This document shows, one piece after another, positions 1 through 6,050 of a stretch of DNA of 7,177 bases. This stretch comes from Candidatus Bathycorpusculum sp. (GTDB lineage Archaea; Thermoproteota; Bathyarchaeia; Bathyarchaeales; Bathycorpusculaceae). The first letter of the stretch is position 1, and each line of letters opens with the position of its first letter. The DNA is taken from the NCBI GenBank assembly GCA_009779045.1, contig WREZ01000063.1:1-7177 (forward strand), in the 5' to 3' direction. Made by a program: the position numbers and the translations under genes. The notes under the pieces were generated by a model. The model saw nothing but the letters and a program-made list of their open reading frames with translations. It did not search any database and was not told where the DNA came from.

Positions 1-6
1 AAATCA

Positions 7-210
7 TTATTTGGCTTTATCGCCATTTGGACAAACCAGTTGTAGTTTCTTTATAAAGAGTGCAGGGGGTTGGATTCGCACTAAACCCTCCATGGCGACG
101 TCGCCATTAACAAATTTTTTCGCCCAACCCCTTTTTCTCTTTTCTCCAGCAACCCAAAAATACGCTTTTGGCAACTGTTTAGAATGACTAAAATAGTTTG
201 CGGGAATCAA
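7..210 (-). CDS. Doubtful 67-aa hypothetical protein
   Basis: I do not recognise this product. It is a short basic frame (several Lys/Arg clusters, one Cys near the C-terminus) opening at a TTG with no clear Shine-Dalgarno site. An in-frame stop lies only a few codons upstream, so it is not the visible tail of a longer gene. It follows the radical SAM gene on the same strand after 93 nt and could be a third operon member. However, much of it coincides with a GC-rich inverted repeat (66-131), and the residues GDVAMEG are encoded by a perfect DNA palindrome, which suggests the open frame may be incidental. No signal peptide, membrane segment or known motif is visible. Treat it as possible only. 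Confidence 0.22.
   Translation of the reverse strand: MIPANYFSHSKQLPKAYFWVAGEKRKRGWAKKFVNGDVAMEGLVRIQPPALFIKKLQLVCPNGDKAK
66..131. repeat. Inverted repeat enclosing a 16-bp perfect palindrome
   Basis: GGGGTTGG at 66-73 is the exact reverse complement of CCAACCCC at 124-131, giving an 8-bp outer stem. Inside it, ATGGCGACGTCGCCAT at 92-107 is a perfect 16-bp palindrome. The GC-rich cluster stands out against AT-rich surroundings. Possible roles are a protein-binding site, a structured RNA end downstream of the radical SAM gene, or a recombination or attachment site. The sequence shows the symmetry but does not choose among these. Confidence 0.5.
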
Positions 211-303
211 AAGGTAACGACTTCAACATTTTTACCACTTACTTTCAAGAATTATACTCGTTATTGAAAAATAGGGAATATGTAGCGTCAGATAGGCAGG
301 TGT

Positions 304-1485
304 TTATTTCTTTTCAGTTTGTTCTAACCTTTTTAAAACTTCTTTATAAAGAGATTTTGGAATTGACTTTCCATCTTTTGGGGGGCATTGACAATTAAAT
401 GTTCCAGAATGAGCAAAGTTTTCGGATTTCTGCCAGATTTTTTTTAGTATTCCTTGTTCTATATTTCCATTTTCCCAAACATTACCCCATACAGTAACGT
501 CATCGCCAGGACATCTTAAGACAGTTCCAGTCAAAGTCACATACATTCCACAAGCAACTTGATTACACGGATGTCCACCGGCATAAGCCGAAATTCCTTC
601 TGATCTAATTTGTTCTAATGTTTGTATGCCTTTTTCAATATTAAATTGGTAAATTTTCAGGTATAAATCAATTATTTCCTCGTGGGTTGGGGTTATTTTT
701 TGCCATGCACTATTTTTTGAGCATCTCCCACTAATCATAGTCGGGCAGGCAATAACGTACATATTTCGTACTCTTGCCCACTTGTAGATTGATAAAACTT
801 CATTATAGGTCTGTTTAGTAACGGGGTTGGTAGCTAAACACAGGTGAGTGGGATTGTGTCTGTTTAATCCTGCCTCTACTAATAGTTCTAATGCTCGTTT
901 TCTCTGTTTTGTATACCCTTTTATGTTTCCAACCATCCCGTCTTGAATTTCAGGTTGAAAAGAGTTGAATCCAAATAGAATGCTAGCATTAACCTTAACT
1001 AATTCTTTTACCAGTTCATATCCTGTTGAAATTCCGTATTGAGAGTAATATTTTTTGACTAAATCATCATTGCCAATCACATAGCCCTTTGTAAATATCG
1101 ACGGCACGATGTCAAGCTCTTTAAGATTTCTTAAAAACTTTAAAAACTGTCTATCTTCAAATGGTTCGCCCGCTCCGAGAAATTTTACTGATCTTAGCCC
1201 AAGCTCTTTTCCTTGTCTGACAACCTCAAGTATATCCTCATAGGTCATAAGCTTTGTCGGACTAAAATCAACTTTATTATCTTTCCTAAAACAATGGGGA
1301 CAGTTTAAACTACAATAATTGCCGAAATCGATGTCCAGACTAAGCAGTCTACCGATATTTTTCTGTAAAATCTCTTTTGAGTAACTTCCCCAGCCGTTAA
1401 CGTCGTTTATGAAATCTTTCGGAAAATTACCCTCATAAATTACTGGAATCTCAGGTATCATCTCAAAAGAGGTAACATTTTCCAT
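304..1485 (-). CDS. Radical SAM enzyme with SPASM/twitch-like C-terminal cluster domain
   Basis: This 393-aa protein is a predicted cytosolic iron-sulfur enzyme that would cleave SAM to start radical chemistry; its substrate is unknown. The canonical cluster motif CSLNCPHC (CX3CX2C) has Cys at 58, 62 and 65, followed by GAGEP at 104-108, the SAM-binding glycine motif, and a TIM-barrel-like body to about residue 270. The C-terminal part carries Cys 307, 312, 325, 365 and 367. The spacing C312-X7-G320-X4-C325 followed by PGDD matches the SPASM/twitch signature, so one auxiliary 4Fe-4S cluster is likely. Such domains occur in peptide- and protein-modifying enzymes, but also in small-molecule maturases. 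The start is ATG with a GGTAGGT-like site just upstream that overlaps the stop of the RHH gene; the gap is 12 nt, so the two are almost surely co-transcribed. No typical RiPP precursor is evident. The fold call is secure and the reaction is not. Confidence 0.9.
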   Translation of the reverse strand: MENVTSFEMIPEIPVIYEGNFPKDFINDVNGWGSYSKEILQKNIGRLLSLDIDFGNYCSLNCPHCFRKDNKVDFSPTKLMTYEDILEVVRQGKELGLRSVKFLGAGEPFEDRQFLKFLRNLKELDIVPSIFTKGYVIGNDDLVKKYYSQYGISTGYELVKELVKVNASILFGFNSFQPEIQDGMVGNIKGYTKQRKRALELLVEAGLNRHNPTHLCLATNPVTKQTYNEVLSIYKWARVRNMYVIACPTMISGRCSKNSAWQKITPTHEEIIDLYLKIYQFNIEKGIQTLEQIRSEGISAYAGGHPCNQVACGMYVTLTGTVLRCPGDDVTVWGNVWENGNIEQGILKKIWQKSENFAHSGTFNCQCPPKDGKSIPKSLYKEVLKRLEQTEKK

Positions 1486-1497
1486 GGGGGTACCTAC

Positions 1498-2274
1498 CTA
1501 ACCTGTGGACTCCAAACATTTAGCGATCACATGATCAGCGAGCATTGTTTTAATCGACGTATTTGACTCGGCATAAGCATTCAATTTAATAAATTCTTTC
1601 TCAGCTTCTTCGTAATAGTTCTCCCCTAATCGCCATCTATACTTTGGATCACTGTTTGATGGGTTATGTAAAAGAAAGCCTACTAACTGTTGCGTATCGC
1701 CTTTGTTGTCAACTTTATCAACACTGTAGAGTCCCATATCATAATAGTCTTTTTCGATTTTCTCTTTTATTTTTCCCTCTTTTATGACACGTATAACAAT
1801 ATGTCTTTTAGGGTTTTCTTTGATTATTGAAAAGACCTCCCATACCCACTCCCAAGTTTCAGGTTTCGTCCATAATTTGTCTGCAATTATGAGAGTTTTT
1901 TCAAACTTGAACGTCTCCATATTTTTTATGCGTGTCTTCAACGCATCTGACAATTGTCTTTTGCCTATGTTTTTAGCGTGATCTGCCGAACATATCCATT
2001 CTGTGGATTTGTATGCAACCATTTGGTCAAAAAGTGTATCAAATGCAGCCGAAGGCCATTTAAAGGTTAAATCGCCGCTTTGAGGTGCAAGTTTTTGAAT
2101 AGCGATAAGATTAGTTGAGTCCATAAATTGTTCAAAAACGTGTTCTATGAATTTACTCATACTGTCGATTTTTTCACCGTCAGACTCAACCCCCGCTTTT
2201 AATTTAGAGTTAAGACTATTGTACAATTTGTCGGATACTGTTATCGTTTTAAAGCCACTGTCTTTTCCCGGCAT
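1498..2274 (-). CDS. RHH DNA-binding protein with an unrecognised C-terminal domain
   Basis: This is a 258-aa protein of unrecognised family. Residues 8-50 read as a ribbon-helix-helix fold: a beta strand (FKTITVSD), a first helix (KLYNSLNSKLKAGVE), a turn, and a second helix (MSKFIEHVFEQFM). It would therefore dimerise and bind short DNA repeats. Residues 90-235 look like an alpha/beta domain with hydrophobic strands (KTLIIAD near 126-132, HIVIRVI near 158-164, LVGFLL near 197-202) and acidic helices; it could sense a ligand or act as an effector. Simple RHH regulators are about 50-110 aa, so the extra 200 residues are notable. It is the first gene of a unit with the radical SAM enzyme. No Shine-Dalgarno site precedes its ATG, and a TATA-like element about 30 nt upstream suggests a nearly leaderless mRNA. 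It is divergent from metK across a tandem-repeat array, its most obvious candidate operator. The RHH call is from pattern; the rest is inference. Confidence 0.75.
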   Translation of the reverse strand: MPGKDSGFKTITVSDKLYNSLNSKLKAGVESDGEKIDSMSKFIEHVFEQFMDSTNLIAIQKLAPQSGDLTFKWPSAAFDTLFDQMVAYKSTEWICSADHAKNIGKRQLSDALKTRIKNMETFKFEKTLIIADKLWTKPETWEWVWEVFSIIKENPKRHIVIRVIKEGKIKEKIEKDYYDMGLYSVDKVDNKGDTQQLVGFLLHNPSNSDPKYRWRLGENYYEEAEKEFIKLNAYAESNTSIKTMLADHVIAKCLESTG

Positions 2275-2300
2275 TGTGAATCAGCTTTTTGTTTTGTTTT

Positions 2301-2309
2301 TCTTAATAC
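2301..2309 (-). promoter_or_regulatory. Putative TATA box for the RHH-radical SAM operon
   Basis: On the minus strand GGTATTAAG, preceded by the purine-rich CAAAA, lies about 30 nt before the ATG of the RHH gene. Archaeal TATA boxes centre about 26 nt upstream of transcription starts, so the mRNA would begin within a few bases of the ATG. That fits the absence of a Shine-Dalgarno site. The assignment rests on spacing and composition only. Confidence 0.35.
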
Positions 2310-2416
2310 CTTTTGTCACTCCAAAAGTTTAAAGTTTACTGTGTGAGTTTATGGTATTGCTGTATGAATGACGCTGTTCGCTCGGCACTGTAGTGTGAGA
2401 AAAAACATCGTGTGCG

Positions 2417-2467
2417 GTAATGCCGCATACACAGTAATGCCGCATACACAGTAATGCCGCATACCGC
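2417..2467. repeat. Three tandem 17-bp repeats in the divergent promoter region
   Basis: The unit GTAATGCCGCATACACA occurs at 2417-2433 and 2434-2450 without mismatch. A third copy at 2451-2467 differs only in its last three bases (CGC for ACA). The array is bracketed by a 7-bp inverted pair, TGCGGTA at 2413-2419 and TACCGCA at 2462-2468. TGCGG at 2413-2417 can also pair with CCGCA at 2423-2427. There are no spacers, so this is not a CRISPR. It ends directly before the TATA-like element of metK and lies about 140 bp upstream of the RHH gene, the position expected of an operator or activator-site array. Confidence 0.9.
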
Positions 2468-2480
2468 AAAGGATATATGT
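2465..2480 (+). promoter_or_regulatory. Putative BRE/TATA promoter for metK
   Basis: CGCAAAGGATATATGT combines a purine-rich BRE-like stretch with a GATATATG TATA-like core and abuts the third 17-bp repeat. Transcription would start near position 2500, giving a leader of about 110 nt that contains the small upstream ORF. A second candidate, ATTTAATAG near 2532-2540, would start the mRNA inside that ORF and leave it untranslated. The sequence alone does not decide between them. Confidence 0.35.
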
Positions 2481-2516
2481 GTGTGTTTGGTAGTATTCAT
2501 ATAGAGAAGGTTCGAC

Positions 2517-2615
2517 ATGATGAGCAACATGTATTTAATAGAAAAAAAGTGTGCCCAAAAAATGAGTCACTGTGTCATGCAGAATTCATCATTTACTCGG
2601 GGGTGTTATCGATGA
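2517..2615 (+). CDS. Possible Met-rich leader peptide (uORF) overlapping the metK start
   Basis: A 32-codon frame starts with ATGATG and ends in a TGA whose first two bases are the last two of the metK ATG (ATGA overlap). A partial Shine-Dalgarno site, GAGAAGG at 2504-2510, sits 6 nt before the start. The peptide would have Met at 1, 2, 5, 16 and 21 and Cys at 12, 19 and 30, with no recognisable fold. Stop-start overlap allows translational coupling, in which ribosomes finishing the leader reinitiate at metK. A Met-rich leader ahead of the enzyme that converts methionine to SAM hints at sensing of Met or charged tRNA-Met, but this is inference. A 33-codon open frame can arise by chance, and a promoter near 2535 would exclude it from the mRNA. 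Confidence 0.3.
   Translation: MMSNMYLIEKKCAQKMSHCVMQNSSFTRGCYR
2599..2605 (+). promoter_or_regulatory. Ribosome binding site choosing the metK ATG at 2612
   Basis: GGGGGTG ends 6 nt before the ATG at 2612 and can pair with the CACCUCC end of archaeal 16S rRNA. Together with the conserved MetK N-terminus ([16 protein letters not shown]), it rules against the 45-codon upstream extension in the same frame that opens at 2477. Confidence 0.6.
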
Positions 2616-3805
2616 GAGCAGATGGAAAGTATTGGTTTACTTCTGAATCTGTTGGGGAAGGTCATCCTGATAAGGTTGCTGACCAAATTTCGGACAGTAT
2701 TTTAGATGCTATGCTTGCAACAAATCCTAAGGCGAGGGTTGCCTGTGAGACATTTGTTGTGAACGGAGTGGTGATGGTTGCAGGTCAAGTCACTGGTCAC
2801 GCATCTATTGACGTGCCGAAAATTGTTCGCGACACCTTGAGAGAAATTGGTTTTAAGAAAGCTGATGCTAAGGATACTGGTATTGATATAGACACTTGCG
2901 GCATTCTTGTTTATCTAACTGAACAATCAGAAAACATTAATGATATGGTTGATGATCCAAACGAGCAAGGTGCGGGTGATCAGGGTCTAGTTTTTGGTTA
3001 TGCTTCCAATGAAACAGAAGAACTTATGCCATTGCCGATAATGTTGTCCCATAAACTTGTTAAACGTCTAGCTGAGGTGCGTAAAAGCGGTGAAATGTTC
3101 TATTTACGTCCAGACTGTAAATCACAAGTTACCGTTGAATATGAAAATGGTAAACCAAAATGGGTTCGAAAAGTTGTAATTGCTGCGCAAAATGATGGTT
3201 CTGTTGACGATGCAGGTCTAAGATCGGCAATCATTGAGAAAGTAATAAAATATGTTATTCCTGCAAATCTTATACCTGACGATATAGACGAAAAGGAAGA
3301 CTATATTATCAATGGTACTGGTCAGTTTGTCATTGGTGGTCCTTTAGCTGATACTGGTTTGACTGGTCGAAAAATTATTGTTGACTCTTATGGTGGTATG
3401 GGACGTCACGGTGGCGGTTGTTTTAGTGGTAAAGACCCCTCCAAAGTTGATCGTAGCGGTTGTTACATGGCACGTTATATTGCAAAAAACATTGTTGCGG
3501 CAGGTTTAGCAGATCAATGCGAAGTTCAAATCAGTTATGTAATAGGTAAAGCAGCTCCCACTTCTGTAATGGTCACCACTTTTGGGACAGGAAAAATTCC
3601 CGACCAGCAAATTCTTGACTTAGTGCGTAAAAACTTTGATATGACGCCCAGCAAAATGATTGAGCATCTCAAATTGGAAAGACCTATCTATAAGAAAACC
3701 GCTACCTTTGGACATTTTGGCAGAAATGATGCAGATTTTACATGGGAACAATGTGACAAAGCTGAAATTTTAAGAAAAGCCTTAGACGTAGCTAAGAAAG
3801 CTTAA
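2612..3805 (+). CDS. metK: S-adenosylmethionine synthetase (methionine adenosyltransferase), bacterial type
   Basis: It makes S-adenosylmethionine from L-methionine and ATP in the cytosol, releasing phosphate and pyrophosphate; it supplies methylation reactions and radical SAM enzymes. The 397-aa length is typical of bacterial and eukaryotic MetK. Visible motifs are [14 protein letters not shown] at 15-28 (ATP and methionine binding), [12 protein letters not shown] at 120-131, and [15 protein letters not shown] at 261-275 with DPSKVDRSG following. The last motif contains the phosphate-binding loop; Cys at 270 replaces the more common Ala. All three domains appear complete. Most archaea instead use a highly divergent MAT (COG1812), so this copy suggests transfer from bacteria or a lineage that kept this form. 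It is divergent from the RHH-radical SAM operon, which consumes its product, and preceded by tandem repeats and a possible leader peptide. A T-rich end follows it. Confidence 0.97.
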   Translation: MRADGKYWFTSESVGEGHPDKVADQISDSILDAMLATNPKARVACETFVVNGVVMVAGQVTGHASIDVPKIVRDTLREIGFKKADAKDTGIDIDTCGILVYLTEQSENINDMVDDPNEQGAGDQGLVFGYASNETEELMPLPIMLSHKLVKRLAEVRKSGEMFYLRPDCKSQVTVEYENGKPKWVRKVVIAAQNDGSVDDAGLRSAIIEKVIKYVIPANLIPDDIDEKEDYIINGTGQFVIGGPLADTGLTGRKIIVDSYGGMGRHGGGCFSGKDPSKVDRSGCYMARYIAKNIVAAGLADQCEVQISYVIGKAAPTSVMVTTFGTGKIPDQQILDLVRKNFDMTPSKMIEHLKLERPIYKKTATFGHFGRNDADFTWEQCDKAEILRKALDVAKKA

Positions 3806-3806
3806 C

Positions 3807-3828
3807 TTTCTTTTCCCATTTGTTTTTT
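3807..3828 (+). terminator. Oligo-T terminator of metK
   Basis: CTTTCTTTTCCCATTTG followed by six T residues (3823-3828) begins right after the TAA of metK. Archaeal RNA polymerase terminates at such T tracts without a hairpin. Three further T5 runs at 3878-3882, 3885-3889 and 3896-3900 could serve as backup sites. Confidence 0.55.
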
Positions 3829-3924
3829 AACCTTAACTTTTCACCGTTGTGCTATAGGTTATGGCTATTTTATCGAGTTTTTCGTTTTTAGAGGCTTTTT
3901 GTGCCAGTTAAAGAAACTATAACA

Positions 3925-4025
3925 TATGGCATAACTATGACATAACTGCTCTTTGAAATTCGCGATTAAAAATCAAAAGCGAACTAAAAACAGCCTTAAA
4001 CTATTAACTTATGGCATAAAACTGC
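3925..4025. repeat. Short direct repeats around TATGGCATAAC
   Basis: TATGGCATAAC (3925-3935) is followed at once by TATGACATAAC (3936-3946), a tandem pair differing at one base. A related copy, TATGGCATAAAACTGC at 4010-4025, matches TATGACATAACTGC at 3936-3949 apart from one substitution and two extra As. The copies are clear by eye but short, and lie in AT-rich spacer, so they may be chance or a decayed protein-binding cluster. Confidence 0.4.
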
Positions 4026-4190
4026 AGAGTTACGGTTTTAAAAACTAAACCCATAACTTCCAAAATTAATCAATATGTCTACTATAAACATTGTTTTTCA
4101 GTTATTTTTATAATTAAGGCAATATTTGGGTGTTTTGAACTATGTACATATTACTTATCACAAGTACTGGTGTTACCATAAAAGTCTTTA

Positions 4191-4220
4191 ACACAAAAAC
4201 AACCAAAAAACAAAACTCAA
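4191..4220 (-). terminator. Oligo-T tract downstream of metG
   Basis: Read on the minus strand, this stretch gives runs of four, six and five T residues (TTTTG, TTTTTTGG, TTTTTG), about 95 nt past the metG stop. A weaker TTTTTG at about 4287-4292 lies closer to the gene. Both fit archaeal T-tract termination; neither has an obvious hairpin. Confidence 0.4.
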
Positions 4221-4313
4221 ACTAAAATATATGTTAGTTAAATCAGGTATAAACTGTCAAATATTCAAAATAGGTAATAGATGATACAAAAAGAGGAAAT
4301 TTTGTTTCAAAGT

Positions 4314-6008
4314 CTATTTTGGTAGGGTGCCAAGTTTTGTGCGAATTTCTGCTAATTGTTCATCTAGTTTGTTTTCATCGGTTTCGATTTTGTGGAAGAG
4401 TGGGGTGGGTTTGGTGATTTTGTGTCCTGGGTCAATGGGTGTGGTTGCTTGGTTCCAAGTGTAGTTGTTTTCGGGTAGTTGTAGTGTTTGCCATATTTGT
4501 TCGGCTGTTTGTGGTATGAATGGTGCTGATACGATTGTGGCGGCTTTAACTACTTGTGTGGCTACGTAGAATATTGTGCCTGCTTTTTCTTTGTCTGTTT
4601 TCATGATGTTCCATGGTTCTTTGGTGTTTAGGTATTGGTTGCCTATTCTGCTTATGCTTATAAGTGTGTTGACGGCTGGTTGTAGCAATCCTGTTTCTAT
4701 TTCTTTGGCTGCTTGTTCTACTTTTTCTTTTACTGTATCAAGTACGGCTTGGTCATCTTCTTCCAGTTTAGTAGGTGTTGGTATAATGCCGTCAAATTGG
4801 TTTGTTATGAATGTTAGTGTGCGGTGTATGAAGTTGCCAAAGGTGTCGTTTAGATCTGCGTTTATTTTGTCTGCAAATGTGTTCCAGGTAAAGTTGGTGT
4901 CTTTGCTTTCGGGGCGGGTTGCCATTAGGAAGAAGCGCCAATAGTCTGCTGGGAACATTTCTAAGGCTTCGTCTATCCATATGCCTATGCGTTGGCTTTT
5001 TGAAGCTTTTTGGCCGCTGAATTGCAGAAATTCTGTTGCTGAAACATTCCATGGTAGATTGTAGTCTTGACCTGAGGCTAACAGTAATGCGGGTAAGATT
5101 ATGGTGTGGAAGGGGATGTTGTCTTTTCCAATGAAATAGAGTGTTTTAGTTTGTCTATTTAACCAGAATTCTTTCCATTTTTCTGTTTGTCCAACATGTT
5201 GCGCTTGCTCTATGGTAGCGGATATGTATCCTAATACTGCGTCTATCCAGACGTAGACGGTTTTACCTTCTGCTCCTTTAAATGGTGCAGGAATGCCCCA
5301 TTCAACATCACGTGTAACTGCTCTAGGTTTTAATCCTTCTTTTATCCAGTTTAAACTAAAATTTTTCACGTTGGCAGGTAATTGCTGATTAGCTTTAATG
5401 TATTCGCTTAACGGTTCAGCAAGCTTGGAGAGGTCAATATACCAGTGTCTTGTTGTTTTTACAATAGGCTTATTTTTACAAATTATACAATAAGGTTCAA
5501 CAAGGGTGGTAGGTTCTAAAAGTTTGCCACATAGGTCACATTGATCCCCTCTAGCCTTCTCTGCGCCACAATAAGGACATTTACCTTCTACAAAACGATC
5601 TGGCAGAAAACGTTGATCATACTCACAGTAGAGCATTTGCGTTTCCTGTTCAAAAATATACCCATTTTTTTGAATGTCTAAAAGCGTTTTTTGTACGAAC
5701 TCTTTATGCACTGGACTTTCCGTAAAAGTATAATTATCATATGTGGCTCCCCATCTCTTAAAGAGCTCTGAAACTTTGGCATGAATTCTCTCCGTTAACT
5801 CCTTAGGCGTTATACCCTGTTTTAACGCCGCCACCTCAATAGGGGTACCATGCTCATCTGAACCACTAACAAACCACACTTCATCCCCCTTTAAACGATA
5901 ATAACGAGCAGTAACATCAGCAGACAAAACAGAACCAACTAGATTTCCAATATGAGGCAACGCATGAACGTAAGGCCAAGCGGCCGTAACTAAAATTTTA
6001 TCTGGCAA
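4314..6008 (-). CDS. metG: Methionyl-tRNA synthetase, archaeal type
   Basis: It charges tRNA-Met with methionine using ATP, in the cytosol, for initiation and elongation. As started here it has 564 aa. Class I features are present: AWPYVHALPHIGN with the HIGH-like HIGN at 19-22, SGSDEHGTP near 48-56, WIDA at 254-257, GKDNIPFH at 294-301, and KASKS at 334-338 as the KMSKS loop. A zinc insertion carries Cys 128, 144, 147, 157, 160, 174 and 177, consistent with two knuckles. The anticodon-binding helical domain fills the C-terminal third, and there is no C-terminal EMAP/Trbp111-like domain. The wording of the N-terminus resembles the TACK archaeal form. I chose the TTG at 6008 because GGAG lies 6 nt upstream; a TTG four codons earlier (6020) is in frame but has no such site. 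The nearby ATG at 6024 is out of frame. It is convergent with metK and divergent from the ATPase gene. Confidence 0.95.
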   Translation of the reverse strand: MPDKILVTAAWPYVHALPHIGNLVGSVLSADVTARYYRLKGDEVWFVSGSDEHGTPIEVAALKQGITPKELTERIHAKVSELFKRWGATYDNYTFTESPVHKEFVQKTLLDIQKNGYIFEQETQMLYCEYDQRFLPDRFVEGKCPYCGAEKARGDQCDLCGKLLEPTTLVEPYCIICKNKPIVKTTRHWYIDLSKLAEPLSEYIKANQQLPANVKNFSLNWIKEGLKPRAVTRDVEWGIPAPFKGAEGKTVYVWIDAVLGYISATIEQAQHVGQTEKWKEFWLNRQTKTLYFIGKDNIPFHTIILPALLLASGQDYNLPWNVSATEFLQFSGQKASKSQRIGIWIDEALEMFPADYWRFFLMATRPESKDTNFTWNTFADKINADLNDTFGNFIHRTLTFITNQFDGIIPTPTKLEEDDQAVLDTVKEKVEQAAKEIETGLLQPAVNTLISISRIGNQYLNTKEPWNIMKTDKEKAGTIFYVATQVVKAATIVSAPFIPQTAEQIWQTLQLPENNYTWNQATTPIDPGHKITKPTPLFHKIETDENKLDEQLAEIRTKLGTLPK

Positions 6009-6014
6009 ACTAAT

Positions 6015-6018
6015 CTCC
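6015..6018 (-). promoter_or_regulatory. Shine-Dalgarno site favouring the metG start at 6008
   Basis: On the minus strand GGAG is followed by six bases (ATTAGT) and then TTG. This is ideal spacing and argues for the start at 6008. The other TTG, at 6020, overlaps the site itself and would need leaderless initiation. Confidence 0.55.
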
Positions 6019-6040
6019 AAACATTAAACGTTGATAACCT

Positions 6041-6050
6041 TATTATTAAA
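6041..6050 (-). promoter_or_regulatory. Putative TATA box of metG
   Basis: TTTAATAATA on the minus strand is centred about 38 nt before the metG start at 6008, which predicts a transcript beginning near 6020 with a leader of about 12 nt that just includes the GGAG site. The region is AT-rich, so the match alone is weak; the spacing is what supports it. Confidence 0.35.

Larger units (their letters stand above)
3806..4313. other. AT-rich spacer between convergent metK and metG
   Basis: No credible gene is visible in these 508 bases on either strand: frames are short and broken, and no tRNA-like fold or T-loop motif is seen. The spacer holds oligo-T runs that can end metK transcription on the plus strand, A-rich tracts that read as oligo-T for metG on the minus strand, and a few short direct repeats around 3925-4025. 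It is long for a convergent spacer in a compact archaeal genome, so decayed sequence or an unrecognised small RNA cannot be excluded. Confidence 0.6.

Noticed and set aside
60..90. Remnant of a tRNA 3' end (CGAATCCAACCCCC on the minus strand)
   Set aside because: The T-stem does not pair well, TGC replaces the TTC of the T-loop, and no anticodon or D arm is found upstream. The CCAACCCC is better explained by the inverted repeat with 66-73.
47..353. Exact 14-bp repeat TTCTTTATAAAGAG at 47-60 and 340-353 as element ends or att sites
   Set aside because: The match is AT-rich and self-complementary, one copy lies inside the radical SAM coding sequence, similarity does not extend further, and one such match in 7 kb of AT-rich DNA is plausible by chance.
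198..398. Plus-strand 66-aa frame overlapping the 3' end of the radical SAM gene
   Set aside because: It overlaps the supported gene on the other strand for nearly 100 bases and has no ribosome site or recognisable motif.
304..1485. Prokaryotic viperin-type antiviral radical SAM enzyme
   Set aside because: The cluster motif CSLNCPHC lacks the viperin CNYxCGFC-type context, no nucleotide kinase neighbour is seen, and the C-terminal cysteines point to a SPASM/twitch-type enzyme.
2283..2321. 12-codon basic frame starting at a GTG upstream of the RHH gene
   Set aside because: The GTG overlaps the only GGAG, leaving no spaced ribosome site, and the A-rich run gives Lys codons by composition. The predicted transcription start lies downstream of it.
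2417..2467. CRISPR-like array
   Set aside because: The three units abut one another with no spacers, are only 17 bp long, and no cas gene is present.
2336..2530. Minus-strand 64-aa frame across the tandem repeats
   Set aside because: Its open frame is created by the repeats and the intergenic DNA; it has no ribosome site and would run through the divergent promoter region.
2477..2611. 45-codon N-terminal extension of MetK from an ATG at 2477
   Set aside because: MetK proteins begin a few residues before the [16 protein letters not shown] motif, and a good ribosome site supports the ATG at 2612. The extension has no family similarity and overlaps the leader ORF in another frame.
2481..2611. 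SAM riboswitch in the metK leader
   Set aside because: I see none of the conserved helices or the kink-turn pattern of known SAM riboswitch classes, and these are not established in archaea.
4576..5052. Plus-strand 122-aa and minus-strand 86-aa frames inside metG
   Set aside because: Both lie wholly inside the metG coding sequence in other frames and have low-complexity or Arg/Ser-rich translations typical of shadow frames.
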